Below, in pieces: positions 16,662-25,910 of a stretch of DNA of 64,000 bases (positions are counted from its first letter, which is position 1; each line of letters starts with the position of its first letter). The stretch is from Roseimaritima ulvae (GTDB lineage: Bacteria; Planctomycetota; Planctomycetia; Pirellulales; Pirellulaceae): contig NZ_CP042914.1 of NCBI RefSeq assembly GCF_008065135.1, forward strand, positions 3,162,001-3,226,000. The letters run 5' to 3'. A model generated the notes under the pieces. It worked only from the letters and a program-made list of their open reading frames with translations, was not told the DNA's origin and searched no databases. Both the position numbers and the translations under genes were made by a program.

Positions 16662-16914
16662 ATGCCCACGTTTGAAACCTGCCACGTTGTCGCGGCCTAT
16701 CGTGAAAGATGTGAAGATCGCGTCGACTTGCTGACCGATGGAGAACGCACCTTGATCGTGGTCGCCGATGATTGCCCGCACCGAGTTTTTTGCGATACCG
16801 CGGACTTGTCTTGATCTGGTTCGTCTTCCGTCAGGCGATTTGTGGGATGATACCGCAGTTGTCGCCTGCCGAGTTTCTCGTGAGCGATCGTCAAGGCACC
16901 GCTACACTATTTAG
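16662..16914 (+). pseudogene. Remnant of a PP2C-type Ser/Thr protein phosphatase with a large internal deletion
   Basis: The ATG at 16662 opens a frame reading PTFETCHVVAAYRERCEDRV then DLLTDGERTLIVVADD, the N-terminus of planctomycete PP2C-like phosphatases. In these, VVADGAGG follows with metal-binding residues. Here the frame runs out at a TGA (16812). From 16813 in another frame comes DLVRLPSGDLWDDTAVVACR, the usual C-terminal end, up to TAG at 16912. About 150 central residues are missing, including the metal site, so no active enzyme can be made. Confidence 0.7.
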
Positions 16915-17074
16915 GCGTCCACTGCACGCCCGACGGGGAGTTGTCATATGCCATCGCTCCAAACCTGAAAACGTCCTTGGGCTCCATCGTTTTACCTTTC
17001 TGCTGCGGCTGGTCGATGTTCCCAATGCACCGGAGGAATTCGAAGCGTTTGTCCGCAGTGTGATCTTGGTTTAG
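16915..17074 (+). other. Probable further decayed coding sequence
   Basis: Protein-like fragments occur in two frames. One reads TPDGELSYAIAPNLKTSLGS (from about 16927); the other reads FLLRLVDVPNAPEEFEAFVR (about 17000-17060), ending in ILV before TAG at 17074. They may be the ends of one gene joined by a frameshift. An uninterrupted 100-residue frame at 16772-17074 crosses both remnants but mixes frames and is probably not a real gene. Confidence 0.35.
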
Positions 17075-17084
17075 TCAGGCAGCG

Positions 17085-17297
17085 CTACGCCGCTTTTTCG
17101 CTGCGCTGCAGACGCGTCACGTGCAGGAGATACAAATGCTCTGTCGTTTCGCCACCGTCGGTCGTGACATACAGCCAATGTTTTGTTAGCAGTGCTGTCT
17201 CTGGATGCTTGACGGTCACATGGGTACCGTCGCTCATCACCACCGTAAAGGGGATAAACGGCTGCGCGGTCAACATCTTTTTCAACTCGGCCTGCAT
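17085..17297 (-). CDS. Small conserved hypothetical protein
   Basis: 70 residues from ATG 17297 (MQAELKKMLTAQPFIPFTVV, then MSDGTHVTVKHPE). The pattern PFIPFTVVMSDG, then V-x-HPE, is one I know from small proteins scattered through planctomycete genomes, often in multiple copies. No function is known. It is a beta-rich single domain with no membrane segment. A longer start at 17417 would translate a family A repeat and is rejected. It lies between a decayed region and a large hypothetical gene, with no clear operon. Confidence 0.65.
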   Translation of the reverse strand: MQAELKKMLTAQPFIPFTVVMSDGTHVTVKHPETALLTKHWLYVTTDGGETTEHLYLLHVTRLQRSEKAA

Positions 17298-17386
17298 CGC
17301 GGCTTGTTCCCAACTTGAGTTCGGACGGTCTACCGATGTTCGCTTCCTTTGATTATAGCTTGGTTGCCAGGGGCGTCGAACCGCGG

Positions 17387-17415
17387 CCCAAACGCTGGCG
17401 AGTTCGGCTACGGGC
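17387..17415. repeat. Family A half-site
   Basis: CCCAAACGCTGGCGAGTTCG then GCTACGGG, a single half of the family A palindrome, between the stop of the 17428-18963 gene and the small protein gene. Both genes are on the minus strand, so it sits just downstream of the larger one. Confidence 0.55.
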
Positions 17416-17427
17416 AAGCCTGACGTA

Positions 17428-18963
17428 CTAGGAATTGAAGGTGCGCAGCATCTTGCGGCCCTTGTATTGGTTCCAGATGTCTTGACTGCCCAGCGCTCGG
17501 TTGCCAGCGGTAAACTGCTCGATGGTTTCCAAACCGTCGGTGATCACCACGCAGGGCTTCTCGTCGCGTTCGGCCGTGCAAGCGATGGCGTGTTCGTCCA
17601 GCAGGAAGCCCAGCAGTTCCGGTTGGATGTTTTCGTATCCTTCGCGTTCCAGGTGAGTCACCAAGGGTGCGGCGACGCGTTTTTGGGCGGCATTCCAGAG
17701 TTTGGTGGGGACCGCAAAAATGTCCGGGTGTTCGGCGTGCCAGCCCGCGTAGATGGCGTAGATATCGTCGAGGTCCAGGTCGGTAAGGTCGGCGTTGCAG
17801 GTGTGGGTGACCGGTCCGGCAATGCCCACGTTGCTGTACTGTACATCGCCCATATCGAATTCGAAGCGAACCAAAAAACAATCGATCGGATCGTGGAAGC
17901 TGGGCCATAACATGTGACGCGAATCGATGACTTGCACCTGAGTGGGCGGCACACCCATGTTTTGCGGCTGACACAACCAAACCGCCGTGTCGGCTTCGGC
18001 CAGCGATTCGGGAGTCCGAAACGATTCGTCGATCGATTCCGCTAATCCCAGTTCATCGGCGTACTGCAACACACGACGCCGAGCGGACGGTTCGGCGGCC
18101 AATTGGATCAGGTGTTCGGTGCCCTGCTCATCGCCCAGCCGAGCCAACGCCCCGGCGGCTTCACATTGCACGCGGCGGTGTTTGATCTGCAGTGCCTGAT
18201 GCAGCTTGCCTTTCGCACGATCGCTGCCGATCAAGCCCAGGGCATCACACAGCGACACGGCCAGTGCCACCGCTTCGCCCAACACTGCTTGTACCGCTTC
18301 GACGGTATCGCCAAATTCCGAAGGGTCGCGTTCGAACCGCTCCAGTTTGGCAACCACCGCGTCCAACAGGGTCAGCAGACTGTCGAGACGATCGGCCGCC
18401 GGATGCTCCGGCACGCGACCGCTGCGCGCCAAAAAATTCGCTACGTCCAGCAGCGGGGCGGCGACGCTGGGATGCGGCAGGGCGGCAAAGATGTCCGGGA
18501 AGAAGTCGTTGATGTCCCAGTCGGTGTATTGCAGCAAGGGGCTGAGCACTTGGCCGACCGCCATCCAACCATCGGGCGGACTTTGGATCAACATCTGCGT
18601 CAAAATATACAGGTGGTCGCCCGATCGAGCGACGGCCAGCAAGTGCATCAGCAGGTGACGATTGGGAGTGCCGACCGGGAGCGCTGCGTCGATACCGTGA
18701 AACAGCGTCGCGTTGACTTTGCGAACCGCTTCGGCCGGCGCCTCGCTCCGCAGCACCGCGGTGTGGATCGCCCGCAGCAGCCCGCCCAGCACCGCGGGAT
18801 CGCTGCCGCCCAGTTGCTCGGCGTGCTGCCAGAGTTGCTGAAACCACTCGGGCATTTGAGCGGTCGCGTCGGCAACCGCGAGCGCTTGCATCGTGGTACC
18901 GGCCACGACCGGGTCGCAGTCGGAGGCAAACAGGGGAGTGATATCAACGGGGGAGGAAGTCAT
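17428..18963 (-). CDS. HEAT-repeat-like hypothetical protein
   Basis: 511 residues, soluble, no signal peptide. The central region (about 150-320) is alpha-helical with a HEAT-like segment (HRRVQCEAAGALARLGDEQG, then TEHLIQLAAEPSARRRV). The C-terminal ~190 residues form a mixed alpha/beta domain (MLWPSFHDPIDCFLVRFEF and following) that I cannot assign. HEAT repeats usually serve in protein-protein contact. The start codon ATG 18963 directly follows a 7-bp tandem repeat and there is no ribosome binding site. It lies 35 bases downstream of the HerA-like ATPase gene, probably one operon. Confidence 0.65.
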   Translation of the reverse strand: MTSSPVDITPLFASDCDPVVAGTTMQALAVADATAQMPEWFQQLWQHAEQLGGSDPAVLGGLLRAIHTAVLRSEAPAEAVRKVNATLFHGIDAALPVGTPNRHLLMHLLAVARSGDHLYILTQMLIQSPPDGWMAVGQVLSPLLQYTDWDINDFFPDIFAALPHPSVAAPLLDVANFLARSGRVPEHPAADRLDSLLTLLDAVVAKLERFERDPSEFGDTVEAVQAVLGEAVALAVSLCDALGLIGSDRAKGKLHQALQIKHRRVQCEAAGALARLGDEQGTEHLIQLAAEPSARRRVLQYADELGLAESIDESFRTPESLAEADTAVWLCQPQNMGVPPTQVQVIDSRHMLWPSFHDPIDCFLVRFEFDMGDVQYSNVGIAGPVTHTCNADLTDLDLDDIYAIYAGWHAEHPDIFAVPTKLWNAAQKRVAAPLVTHLEREGYENIQPELLGFLLDEHAIACTAERDEKPCVVITDGLETIEQFTAGNRALGSQDIWNQYKGRKMLRTFNS

Positions 18964-18998
18964 TGAGATTTGAGATTTGAGATTTGAGATTTGAGATG
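18964..18998. repeat. Tandem 7-bp microsatellite (TGAGATT)5
   Basis: Five head-to-tail copies of TGAGATT, the last one TGAGATG, fill the whole gap between the stop of the ATPase gene (18999) and the start codon of the next gene (18963). On the coding strand the leader reads as AATCTCA repeats. Confidence 0.9.
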
Positions 18999-21419
18999 TT
19001 AGTACAGCCGCTCGGCCATGCCGTGGCTGTCGATTTGCCAGGGGGTCCAGACCAGTTCCACGGTTTGGGTTTTCAGATCGCTTTTGCGGGGCGCTACGAC
19101 GGTGGTGTCCAGTTCCAGGTTCTGCACGTCGAATTTTTCCCCCAGGGCTTCGATTTCGGTTCGTAGTTCGTTGTCCAGATCGGCATAGTCGGCGTGCAGT
19201 TCGGCGAGTGCTTTTTCGGCGCGGGCGATGTCGCCATGCTGCTGGGCCGCTCGGGTGGCTCCGCGGACGGTGGTCGAGGTGCGGCGAGAAATCTTGTTGC
19301 CCATGAAGGCGTTGAACAGAGTGGATACAAAGGAGATGCCCGAAGACACCGAAGCCTGTTTGAATTGATCTTTTTCTCGCGAGACTCTGGCTTCGGCGGT
19401 GCGGATGCGTTTTTCCACCGCCGCCAGTTTCTTGGCATAGCGGCTGCGCAGCTTTTCGGTTTCGCGGTCGCGAGCTTCGTGGGCGGCTTGTCTAAGCGAG
19501 ATCCTGGCTTCGCCTTCGCTCGTGCCAGGCGGTGCGTATTCACTCAGCAGCGGGCTTTTGTACAACGTCATGGCATGGTGCCGATAGAAATAATCTTTCA
19601 GCTGTTTCGTCCAGGTTTTGTAGTTCGCCGCGTTGCACATGTCATCCGGCAGCGGATAGAACGCAAACGCTTCGTCGGCCTGATCTTCAAATTCGATGTC
19701 GCCGCTGACCGTTTCGCTGTGTTCCCACAAATCCTCCGGCACGCCGCTGCCGCAGCGGAGCAGGCGTTGGCCGTCGACCCAGCGGTCCAGGTCGGCGCTG
19801 ACGCGAATGAAATGCATGGTTCCCAAACCCAGCAAAGCGGGGCGATAGACCAATTTCGTGTCTTGTTTAATCGCCAGCGTGGGGACGATGAAACGTTCCT
19901 CGATGCCGGCGGGAACCAGCGGCCGCGAGGGTTCGAGGTTGTTGGTTGAAACGCCGGATTCCGGTTCGGCCGCGCTGTGGGCCCCCGCGGCCGCCTTGCG
20001 ATCGGCCATCAGGGTGTTGATCTGGTCGCGTGCTAAGGGGCCGGCCAAATACGACATCGCCCAGCGGGTTTGAAAGACCGAGGGCCCTTGGTCGTGGACG
20101 TTGTTCATCAGGAACACGCGTTTGCCAAGCGCCGCCAGCAGCTGTTCCATTTGAGCTTTGTTGAAGGGCTGGCCGGTTTGAATCGCGGCGCCTTCCAAGC
20201 CATCAAGCACGCGAGCCTTGTCGCGTTCGGTTTGCAATCGCCCCAGGAACCAGGTGCCGATGTTCGACAAACCTTTGTAGTCCAAGTCGACCGGATTTTG
20301 GGTGGCCAGCATCACGCCCAGGCCGAAGGCGCGAGCTTGTTTCAGCAGCGTCAGCATCGGTGGTTTGGAGGGCGGTTTGGCCACAGGGGGGAAATAGCCG
20401 AATACTTCGTCCATGTAAAACAACGCCCGTAGCGAACTGGTGCCGCTCTGCGTTCGCATCCAAGCCACCAGCTCATTCAACAGAATCGTGACAAAGAACA
20501 TGCGTTCGCTGTCTGACAAATGGGCGATCGAGAGGATGGTCACGCGAGGCTTGCCCTCGGGCGTGTACAGCAGCCGCTGAATCGACAATGGTTCGCCGTC
20601 CAGCCAACTGCTGAAGGCCGGCGAAGCCAGCAAGTTGTTCAGCTGCATGGCCAGTTTGCTACGATCCGAAGGCGACATGAACGAATCCAGGTCCATCACG
20701 CCAACTCGCTGCATCGGGGGCGATTGGATCAAGCCGATCAAGTCGCCCACCGAGACGTTTTTGCCCTCGCGCCAGCAGTGGTCGAAAATCGAGGACACCA
20801 AAATATGTTCGGGGGACCGCAGCGGGTCCGCGTCGATGCCCAGCAGGGTCAACAGGCCGGAGGTGGCGCCGGTCACGCGTTCCCGCATGGCATCGCTGTC
20901 GTCGAGCAATTCGGCCGGCGGAGCGTCGAAGCTGGTTAGCATCGACAGTTGCAGGCCGGTGTTGCTGCCGGGTGTGTAGATGGAAAACTCGGCCGACTGT
21001 TTGTATTTGCGAATCCGATCCGGGGTCTGCCCCCACGACGCCAAGCCTTGTTTCCAGGTCTTGGCGGTTTGTCCGGCCAATTGATCCAGCGTGACGCCCT
21101 TGCGCATCGCTTCGCCGGATTCCAACCATGGTTTGAAATCGCCGGGATCCAGATCGGGAAAGGCTAAAAGCAGGTTGGCCAGGTCGCCCTTGGGGTCCAG
21201 GCAGATGGCCGGAATGCCGTCGATCGCGGCTTCTTCGAGCAGCGACAAACACAGCCCGGTCTTGCCGCTGCCGGTCATGCCCACGCACATCGCATGGGTG
21301 CACAGGTCTTTGGAGTCGTACATCTCCAGCTCGTCCAGCAACTTACCTGCCCGCAGGTCGTATTTGCGCCCCAGGTAAAACGCGCCCAATTTCTCAAATT
21401 CGTCGACCGAGGGGATCAT
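18999..21419 (-). CDS. HerA/VirB4-like ATPase (DUF87/DUF853-type) with C-terminal coiled coil
   Basis: 806 residues from ATG 21419 (MIPSVDEFEKLGAFYLGRKY). Walker A is GMTGSGKTG (47-55). Walker B is LFYMDEVFGYFPP, followed by ATQNPVDLDYKGLSN and the sensor-like GTWFLGRLQTERDK. This matches HerA-type hexameric ATPases related to FtsK and VirB4, which move DNA or proteins. Near the C-terminus a strongly charged helix (RDRETEKLRSRYAKKLAAVE and on) suggests a coiled coil. A longer frame from 21593 overlaps the divergent esterase and lacks conserved residues. It is followed by a HEAT-like gene. No NurA nuclease is encoded nearby, so a role in recombination is not supported by context. Confidence 0.8.
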   Translation of the reverse strand: MIPSVDEFEKLGAFYLGRKYDLRAGKLLDELEMYDSKDLCTHAMCVGMTGSGKTGLCLSLLEEAAIDGIPAICLDPKGDLANLLLAFPDLDPGDFKPWLESGEAMRKGVTLDQLAGQTAKTWKQGLASWGQTPDRIRKYKQSAEFSIYTPGSNTGLQLSMLTSFDAPPAELLDDSDAMRERVTGATSGLLTLLGIDADPLRSPEHILVSSIFDHCWREGKNVSVGDLIGLIQSPPMQRVGVMDLDSFMSPSDRSKLAMQLNNLLASPAFSSWLDGEPLSIQRLLYTPEGKPRVTILSIAHLSDSERMFFVTILLNELVAWMRTQSGTSSLRALFYMDEVFGYFPPVAKPPSKPPMLTLLKQARAFGLGVMLATQNPVDLDYKGLSNIGTWFLGRLQTERDKARVLDGLEGAAIQTGQPFNKAQMEQLLAALGKRVFLMNNVHDQGPSVFQTRWAMSYLAGPLARDQINTLMADRKAAAGAHSAAEPESGVSTNNLEPSRPLVPAGIEERFIVPTLAIKQDTKLVYRPALLGLGTMHFIRVSADLDRWVDGQRLLRCGSGVPEDLWEHSETVSGDIEFEDQADEAFAFYPLPDDMCNAANYKTWTKQLKDYFYRHHAMTLYKSPLLSEYAPPGTSEGEARISLRQAAHEARDRETEKLRSRYAKKLAAVEKRIRTAEARVSREKDQFKQASVSSGISFVSTLFNAFMGNKISRRTSTTVRGATRAAQQHGDIARAEKALAELHADYADLDNELRTEIEALGEKFDVQNLELDTTVVAPRKSDLKTQTVELVWTPWQIDSHGMAERLY

Positions 21420-21646
21420 GGTTCTGGAGAAGCTGTGGGGAGACGTGCGGACAGCGAGCCACCCGGTGGCGCTCATCAAAATGCGTTCGTTAGGGTAACG
21501 GATTGCGGGGTACGACTGAACGGGGTGCCGCGGGGTGGCAAACTTGTCGCCTTGGGGTGCCGGCCTAATAATTGGAACGAGTTCAGACTGCACAGGGAAC
21601 GATCACTCCTCGACTACTCCTCGACCGCGATTGCGAAAGGTTTGCT

Positions 21647-22558
21647 TTGCGTATATTCACACCGACGACGCTGGCCTGCTGGGGGGGCACCGGGCTGTTG
21701 TGGCTGATTCTGGCGGCTGATTGGGCAACGGTGTCCGCAGCGGAGCCCGCTTCTGCGGTCGTTCAGCACGATATTACGTATGCCCAAGCCGATGGGGAGT
21801 CGCTCCGCTGCGACATCTACCAGCCCGCTGACGATGGCGGCGACAGCGTGCCTGTGGTACTGATCATCCACGGCGGAGCCTGGCGCGCGGGAGACAAGTG
21901 GATGAGCGTGGCGTATGCAGAGGACTTGGCGAAACGAGGCATCGCGGCAGTGGCGATCAACTACCGCTTGGCGCCCGAGCATCCGTTTCCCGCTCAGGTC
22001 GACGACGTCCGCGAAGCCTTGATCTGGATTGCTGAGCATGCGCGGCAGTACGGCTGGGATCGACAACGCATCGGCGTGTTCGGCTATTCCGCCGGGGCTC
22101 ATCTGGCTTGCATGATGGGGACCTTGGCGGACGAATCGGCGGCCACTCAGCGTGCGGCCAGCGACTGGCCGGCCAGCGATCCGCGTTGGAAAAATATTCC
22201 TTCCATCCAGGCCGTCGCCGCCGGTGGGGCGCCCTGTGAGTTCCGCACGTTGCCGAAACACAATTCGGCACTGGCTTATTTTCTGGGAGGCACGCGGGCC
22301 GAACACCCGGCGACGTATCATGCGGCTTCGCCCACCGCGCATGGTTCGGCCGGCGATGTGCCCACCCTGTTCTTCCACGGCAGCGGCGATTTGATCGTGC
22401 CATTGGCTTCGGCTCGCAGTCTGTTCGAAAAACAGTGCTCAGCCGGCGTCTGCAGCGAATTTCTGACCATCGATGGGCAAGGGCATTTGATGACCTACAT
22501 CCACGAGCGCTCGCGGCGAGCGGTCATGGGGTTTATGGAGCACCATCTAGGAAGATAA
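21647..22558 (+). CDS. Secreted alpha/beta hydrolase (esterase/lipase, BD-FAE-like)
   Basis: About 303 residues from a TTG at 21647, chosen because AAAGG lies six bases upstream and it puts a signal peptide (TLACWGGTGLLWLILAADWA) at the N-terminus; an alternative TTG at 21572 adds 25 residues. The hydrolase core shows the oxyanion motif IIHGGAW, the nucleophile GYSAGAHLA, the acid in FHGSGDLIVP and the His in GQGHLMTY. This is a carboxylesterase of the HSL or BD-FAE type, acting outside the cytoplasm. Substrate unknown. Its 3' end overlaps the convergent CPBP protease gene by 12 bases. Confidence 0.85.
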   Translation: MRIFTPTTLACWGGTGLLWLILAADWATVSAAEPASAVVQHDITYAQADGESLRCDIYQPADDGGDSVPVVLIIHGGAWRAGDKWMSVAYAEDLAKRGIAAVAINYRLAPEHPFPAQVDDVREALIWIAEHARQYGWDRQRIGVFGYSAGAHLACMMGTLADESAATQRAASDWPASDPRWKNIPSIQAVAAGGAPCEFRTLPKHNSALAYFLGGTRAEHPATYHAASPTAHGSAGDVPTLFFHGSGDLIVPLASARSLFEKQCSAGVCSEFLTIDGQGHLMTYIHERSRRAVMGFMEHHLGR

Positions 22559-23605
22559 CACGGTCATCAGGGTGCTGATGCTGTTCAGCACAAAGTGGAC
22601 GGTGATGCTGGCCCACAGCCGCCCGGTGATGCGGTAAAGGTAGCCCAGTCCCAACGCCAGGAAGAACAACGCGATCGGCGCGGCACCCTGACCGATGTGC
22701 ACCAGAGCAAACAGCAGGCTGGATAAGAAAATGGGCCACCAAGGCCAAGCCGCGATTTGCTCGCTTTCGACCCAGTCGGGCTGCGGAGTGGCCGGCGTGT
22801 CGACGGGCATTGGGGAGGGCGCTGCCAAGCGTTGGAACCATCCCTGCAGGACGCCTCGAAAGAAGAACTCTTCAACCAATGGGGCCACCATGGTGGATGT
22901 GAAGGCCATTGCGCACAGCACCCAAACCGGCGGGCTCTCACGGATGATGTTTAGCACCGCGTGTTCATAGGGTACCAACTGGGCTAACGCCGCTTGGATA
23001 CCAAACACCAACGGCAGCAGCATGCACGATGCGACCAACCCCAGGGCGATATCCCGCCAGCGCGGCAGCCAACCAAAACGCCGCACAATCTGGTCGTCTT
23101 GGAAAAACAACAAAGCCAACACCAACACGATGGTCAGCACGCGGGCCACGCCATCGACAGCGATCAGCAACCCCATGCGTTGAGGATTGCTGTCCGGCAC
23201 CGCGGCAGTCTCGCCTTCCTGATCGTTATCCTCGGCCTCGCTTTCAACCTCTCCCTGCTGCTCCTGCTCGTCCTCCGTTCCTGTCTCTATCTCTGTCCCT
23301 GTCTCCGTCTCCGTCTCCGACACACTGCCGGGGTCCACGGTAGCGACTTCGGTAACGGATTCGCCAAGTCCCAAGTCGAATCCGGCTTGCCTCAGGGCGA
23401 CTCCGGCCATGGCGGTCAACAGGATGTAGACGCCCAGGCACAGCAGGACTTCGGGGAATCCCCAGTTAGCGGGCAGTCGAGCTTCGGGCACGTACAGCGG
23501 CAGTCGATGCCATAGCCGGTGCAGCGTCCAGCCCCAGGCCACCAGCCCGCCGGCGCAGAGGCTGAGCACAAAGGCGAAGATCATCCCGACACCGATATCC
23601 GTCAT
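22547..23605 (-). CDS. CPBP family intramembrane metalloprotease
   Basis: 352 residues. It has about eight hydrophobic helices. The CPBP (Abi/Rce1) active-site motifs are EEFFFRGVLQ (motif 1, Glu-Glu and Arg) and SSLLFALVHIG (motif 2, His). Such proteins cleave membrane substrates or process prenylated peptides. A highly acidic insert of alternating Glu and Thr (ETETETGTEIETGTEDEQEQ and on, about 95-140) sits between helices 2 and 3 and is unusual. It is the last gene of rimO-pgsA-CPBP, with nine bases from the pgsA stop. Confidence 0.88.
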   Translation of the reverse strand: MTDIGVGMIFAFVLSLCAGGLVAWGWTLHRLWHRLPLYVPEARLPANWGFPEVLLCLGVYILLTAMAGVALRQAGFDLGLGESVTEVATVDPGSVSETETETGTEIETGTEDEQEQQGEVESEAEDNDQEGETAAVPDSNPQRMGLLIAVDGVARVLTIVLVLALLFFQDDQIVRRFGWLPRWRDIALGLVASCMLLPLVFGIQAALAQLVPYEHAVLNIIRESPPVWVLCAMAFTSTMVAPLVEEFFFRGVLQGWFQRLAAPSPMPVDTPATPQPDWVESEQIAAWPWWPIFLSSLLFALVHIGQGAAPIALFFLALGLGYLYRITGRLWASITVHFVLNSISTLMTVLSS

Positions 23606-23614
23606 CCGAGCTAA

Positions 23615-24229
23615 CTACTGTGCCGATTGATCGGTATTCATGATGCGAGCGGCTGCGACCACATAGTCGAAACCGGAGTAAACGGTCAGGGCCACGGCTC
23701 CCCAGATGGAACCGAGCCGCAGCCATTGCAGCCAATCGGCCGGTTCGGTCTGCATCAAGCAGAGCAATACGGCACCGACGGCCACACACTGCAGGACCAT
23801 TTTCCATTTGCCCAGCTGGCTGGCCGAAAAATCGCCGCCGCCGCCTTCGATCAGGCCCCGCAAGCTGGTCACCAGCAGTTCGCGGGCGACGACCACGATG
23901 GCCATCCAAGCCGCGATTCCCGACCCGGCAATTTCGACCAGGGCGATGAAGGCTCCGCAGATCACGATTTTATCGACGAAGGGATCAAAGATGCGGCCCA
24001 GCTTGGTGACTTGTCCGTATCGTCTGGCGTAGAAACCGTCGACCCAATCGGTCGAAGCGGCGACGACAAAGGCGATAAAGGCCCAGCCGTACCAGTGCAT
24101 GGCGATCAACGCGATGACGGCGATCGCCAGCACCAAACGAATGGAGGTCAGTAGATTGGGGACATTCCAGGGGGAAGCCGTGGCGGTAGCGGGAGCGGTA
24201 GTCATCGGGTTGTTGTTCTCTTGCTCCAT
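23615..24229 (-). CDS. pgsA: CDP-diacylglycerol--glycerol-3-phosphate 3-phosphatidyltransferase
   Basis: 204 residues. Inner-membrane enzyme making phosphatidylglycerophosphate, the first step to phosphatidylglycerol and cardiolipin. The CDP-alcohol phosphotransferase motif D-G-x2-A-R-x8-G-x3-D-x3-D is complete: DGFYARRYGQVTKLGRIFD then PFVD. Hydrophobic helices fit the usual six-helix layout. An ATG eight codons further in (24205) is also possible. It begins ten bases after the rimO stop; rimO and pgsA are neighbours in many bacteria. Confidence 0.93.
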   Translation of the reverse strand: MEQENNNPMTTAPATATASPWNVPNLLTSIRLVLAIAVIALIAMHWYGWAFIAFVVAASTDWVDGFYARRYGQVTKLGRIFDPFVDKIVICGAFIALVEIAGSGIAAWMAIVVVARELLVTSLRGLIEGGGGDFSASQLGKWKMVLQCVAVGAVLLCLMQTEPADWLQWLRLGSIWGAVALTVYSGFDYVVAAARIMNTDQSAQ

Positions 24230-24239
24230 TCGATTTCAC

Positions 24240-25661
24240 TCAGCTAGCCGGCGCGAGAGGGACGGCCACCAGGTCGTACCCCTGTGAGGCGACCAGTTCG
24301 CAGGGCACCATCTGTCCGGCAGCCAGCGGTTGGTCGGGATCTTCGGTGATATAAACCAGCCCATCGATGTCGGGCGCGTCGCTGTAGGTGCGTCCCAGCC
24401 AGACGCCCGGTTGCTCGGGCAGTGGGCTGTCGATCAATACGTCTTCGACCGAGCCGACGCGTTTTTGATTCCACTTAAAAGCGATCGGCTGCTGGATAGC
24501 CATCAGCTGTTCGCGGCGTTCGGCGGCGATTCGCGGATCGACTCGGTTAGGCAATTTGGCGGCCGGCGTGCCTTCTTCGATGGAATACGTGAATACGCCC
24601 AGGTGTTCAAACCGCTGCTGTTCGACAAATTCGGCCAGTTGAGCGAAATCGGCATCGGTCTCGCCGGGAAAGCCGGTGATAAAGGTGGTTCGCAGCACCA
24701 GGTTATCGATCTTTTCTCGCAACCGGCCGAGGATGTCGCCCATACCTTGGCGATTGACACGCCGCGCCATCCGCTTGAGCATCCCGTCGCTGCCGTGTTG
24801 CAGCGGGATGTCGATATAGGGCAGGATTTTGTCGGCCGATGCGATCGTGTCGATCAGGCGATCGTCGATGTACATCGGGTAGAAGTACATCAGGCGGATC
24901 CAGTCCAGCCCGTCGACTTTATCGAGTTGTTCCAGCAGTTCGGTCAACTGCGGTCGGCCGTACAGATCCATGCCGTAGTACGTGGTGTCTTGAGCGACGA
25001 CGACCATTTCGCGAACGCCCGAATCGGCCAGCCGCCGTGCTTCCTCGACGATCGTCTCCATCGGCTTGCTGGCGTGCTTGCCACGCATTTTCGGAATCGC
25101 ACAAAACGTGCACAGCCGATCGCAACCTTCGGAGATTTTAAGATAGGCAAAATGGCGAGGGGTGACGGCCACGCGGTGCGAATCGGGCAGGGCTCGCACC
25201 GGAGCTGGCCGGAACACAGTCCGCTGTTCGCTGATCCCCCCGGACAAGCGGTCGGCCACGGCGACGATTTCGTCCCGGCCAAACACGCCCACCAAAGCGT
25301 CAATGTCTGGACGTGCCGTCAGCAGATCGTCGCGTTGGCGTTCGGCCAGACAACCGGTCACGATTACGCCGCGGATTTTGCCGTCGCGTTTCAGCTCCAG
25401 CATCTCGTCGATCGCCCCCAGGGACTCCGCTCGAGCCGAATCGATGAACCCACATGTATTGATAACCACAAAATCGGCACCCTCGGTGTCGGCGATCATG
25501 CGGTAGCCGTCCTGGTTCAGGTGACCGAGCATTTGTTCGGTGTCGACCAGGTTTTTGGGGCATCCCAAACTAATCACCGCATAGTTGCCACGCGCACCAT
25601 CGGTGGCATCTTGAGGAGCGGGGCTGGGAGCCTGCGTGTCGGTGACAATCGGTAGCTGCAT
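24240..25661 (-). CDS. rimO: Ribosomal protein S12 methylthiotransferase RimO
   Basis: 473 residues from ATG 25661. It adds a methylthio group to the conserved Asp of ribosomal protein S12. The N-terminal UPF0004 domain shows [18 protein letters not shown] and [13 protein letters not shown]. The radical-SAM cluster is [20 protein letters not shown] (CxxxCxxC), followed by [16 protein letters not shown] domain closes the protein (about 405-473). The frame is open up to 26141, but that part overlaps ligA and is not conserved. First gene of the rimO-pgsA-CPBP operon, divergent from ligA with ~250 bases between the starts. Confidence 0.95.
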   Translation of the reverse strand: MQLPIVTDTQAPSPAPQDATDGARGNYAVISLGCPKNLVDTEQMLGHLNQDGYRMIADTEGADFVVINTCGFIDSARAESLGAIDEMLELKRDGKIRGVIVTGCLAERQRDDLLTARPDIDALVGVFGRDEIVAVADRLSGGISEQRTVFRPAPVRALPDSHRVAVTPRHFAYLKISEGCDRLCTFCAIPKMRGKHASKPMETIVEEARRLADSGVREMVVVAQDTTYYGMDLYGRPQLTELLEQLDKVDGLDWIRLMYFYPMYIDDRLIDTIASADKILPYIDIPLQHGSDGMLKRMARRVNRQGMGDILGRLREKIDNLVLRTTFITGFPGETDADFAQLAEFVEQQRFEHLGVFTYSIEEGTPAAKLPNRVDPRIAAERREQLMAIQQPIAFKWNQKRVGSVEDVLIDSPLPEQPGVWLGRTYSDAPDIDGLVYITEDPDQPLAAGQMVPCELVASQGYDLVAVPLAPAS

Positions 25662-25910
25662 CGGAAGGCATGGCCTGGGAGGATGGATTGGGAATCTTAA
25701 AAGGTAACCGAGAGCCGCGAAATCAGCTAGGCTCCACTTTTCCGCCCCTCTCTCGCGCCTCTGTCCCAGAGCCCGACGCGCTGCCGAGCGCGCGCCGTAT
25801 TTTCCGGCCGCAGCCTTGTTTCGGTCTTCTTCCCGCAGGCCCGGGCCGCTATTTTTCGCTAATATGTCGTCCCCAGCAACGAATTCCATACGTTTTCGGG
25901 TCCCTCGCTC

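Noticed and set aside
16772-17074. 100-residue plus-strand frame
   Set aside because: It joins pieces of two decayed reading frames and has no ribosome binding site or conserved start.
18999-21419. HerA-NurA DNA end-processing or a defence ATPase
   Set aside because: The ATPase is HerA-like, but no NurA, nuclease, SIR2 or other partner lies near it, so a defence or resection system is not supported.
24330-25655. 441-residue plus-strand frame opposite rimO
   Set aside because: Shadow of the rimO coding sequence, with no recognisable domain.
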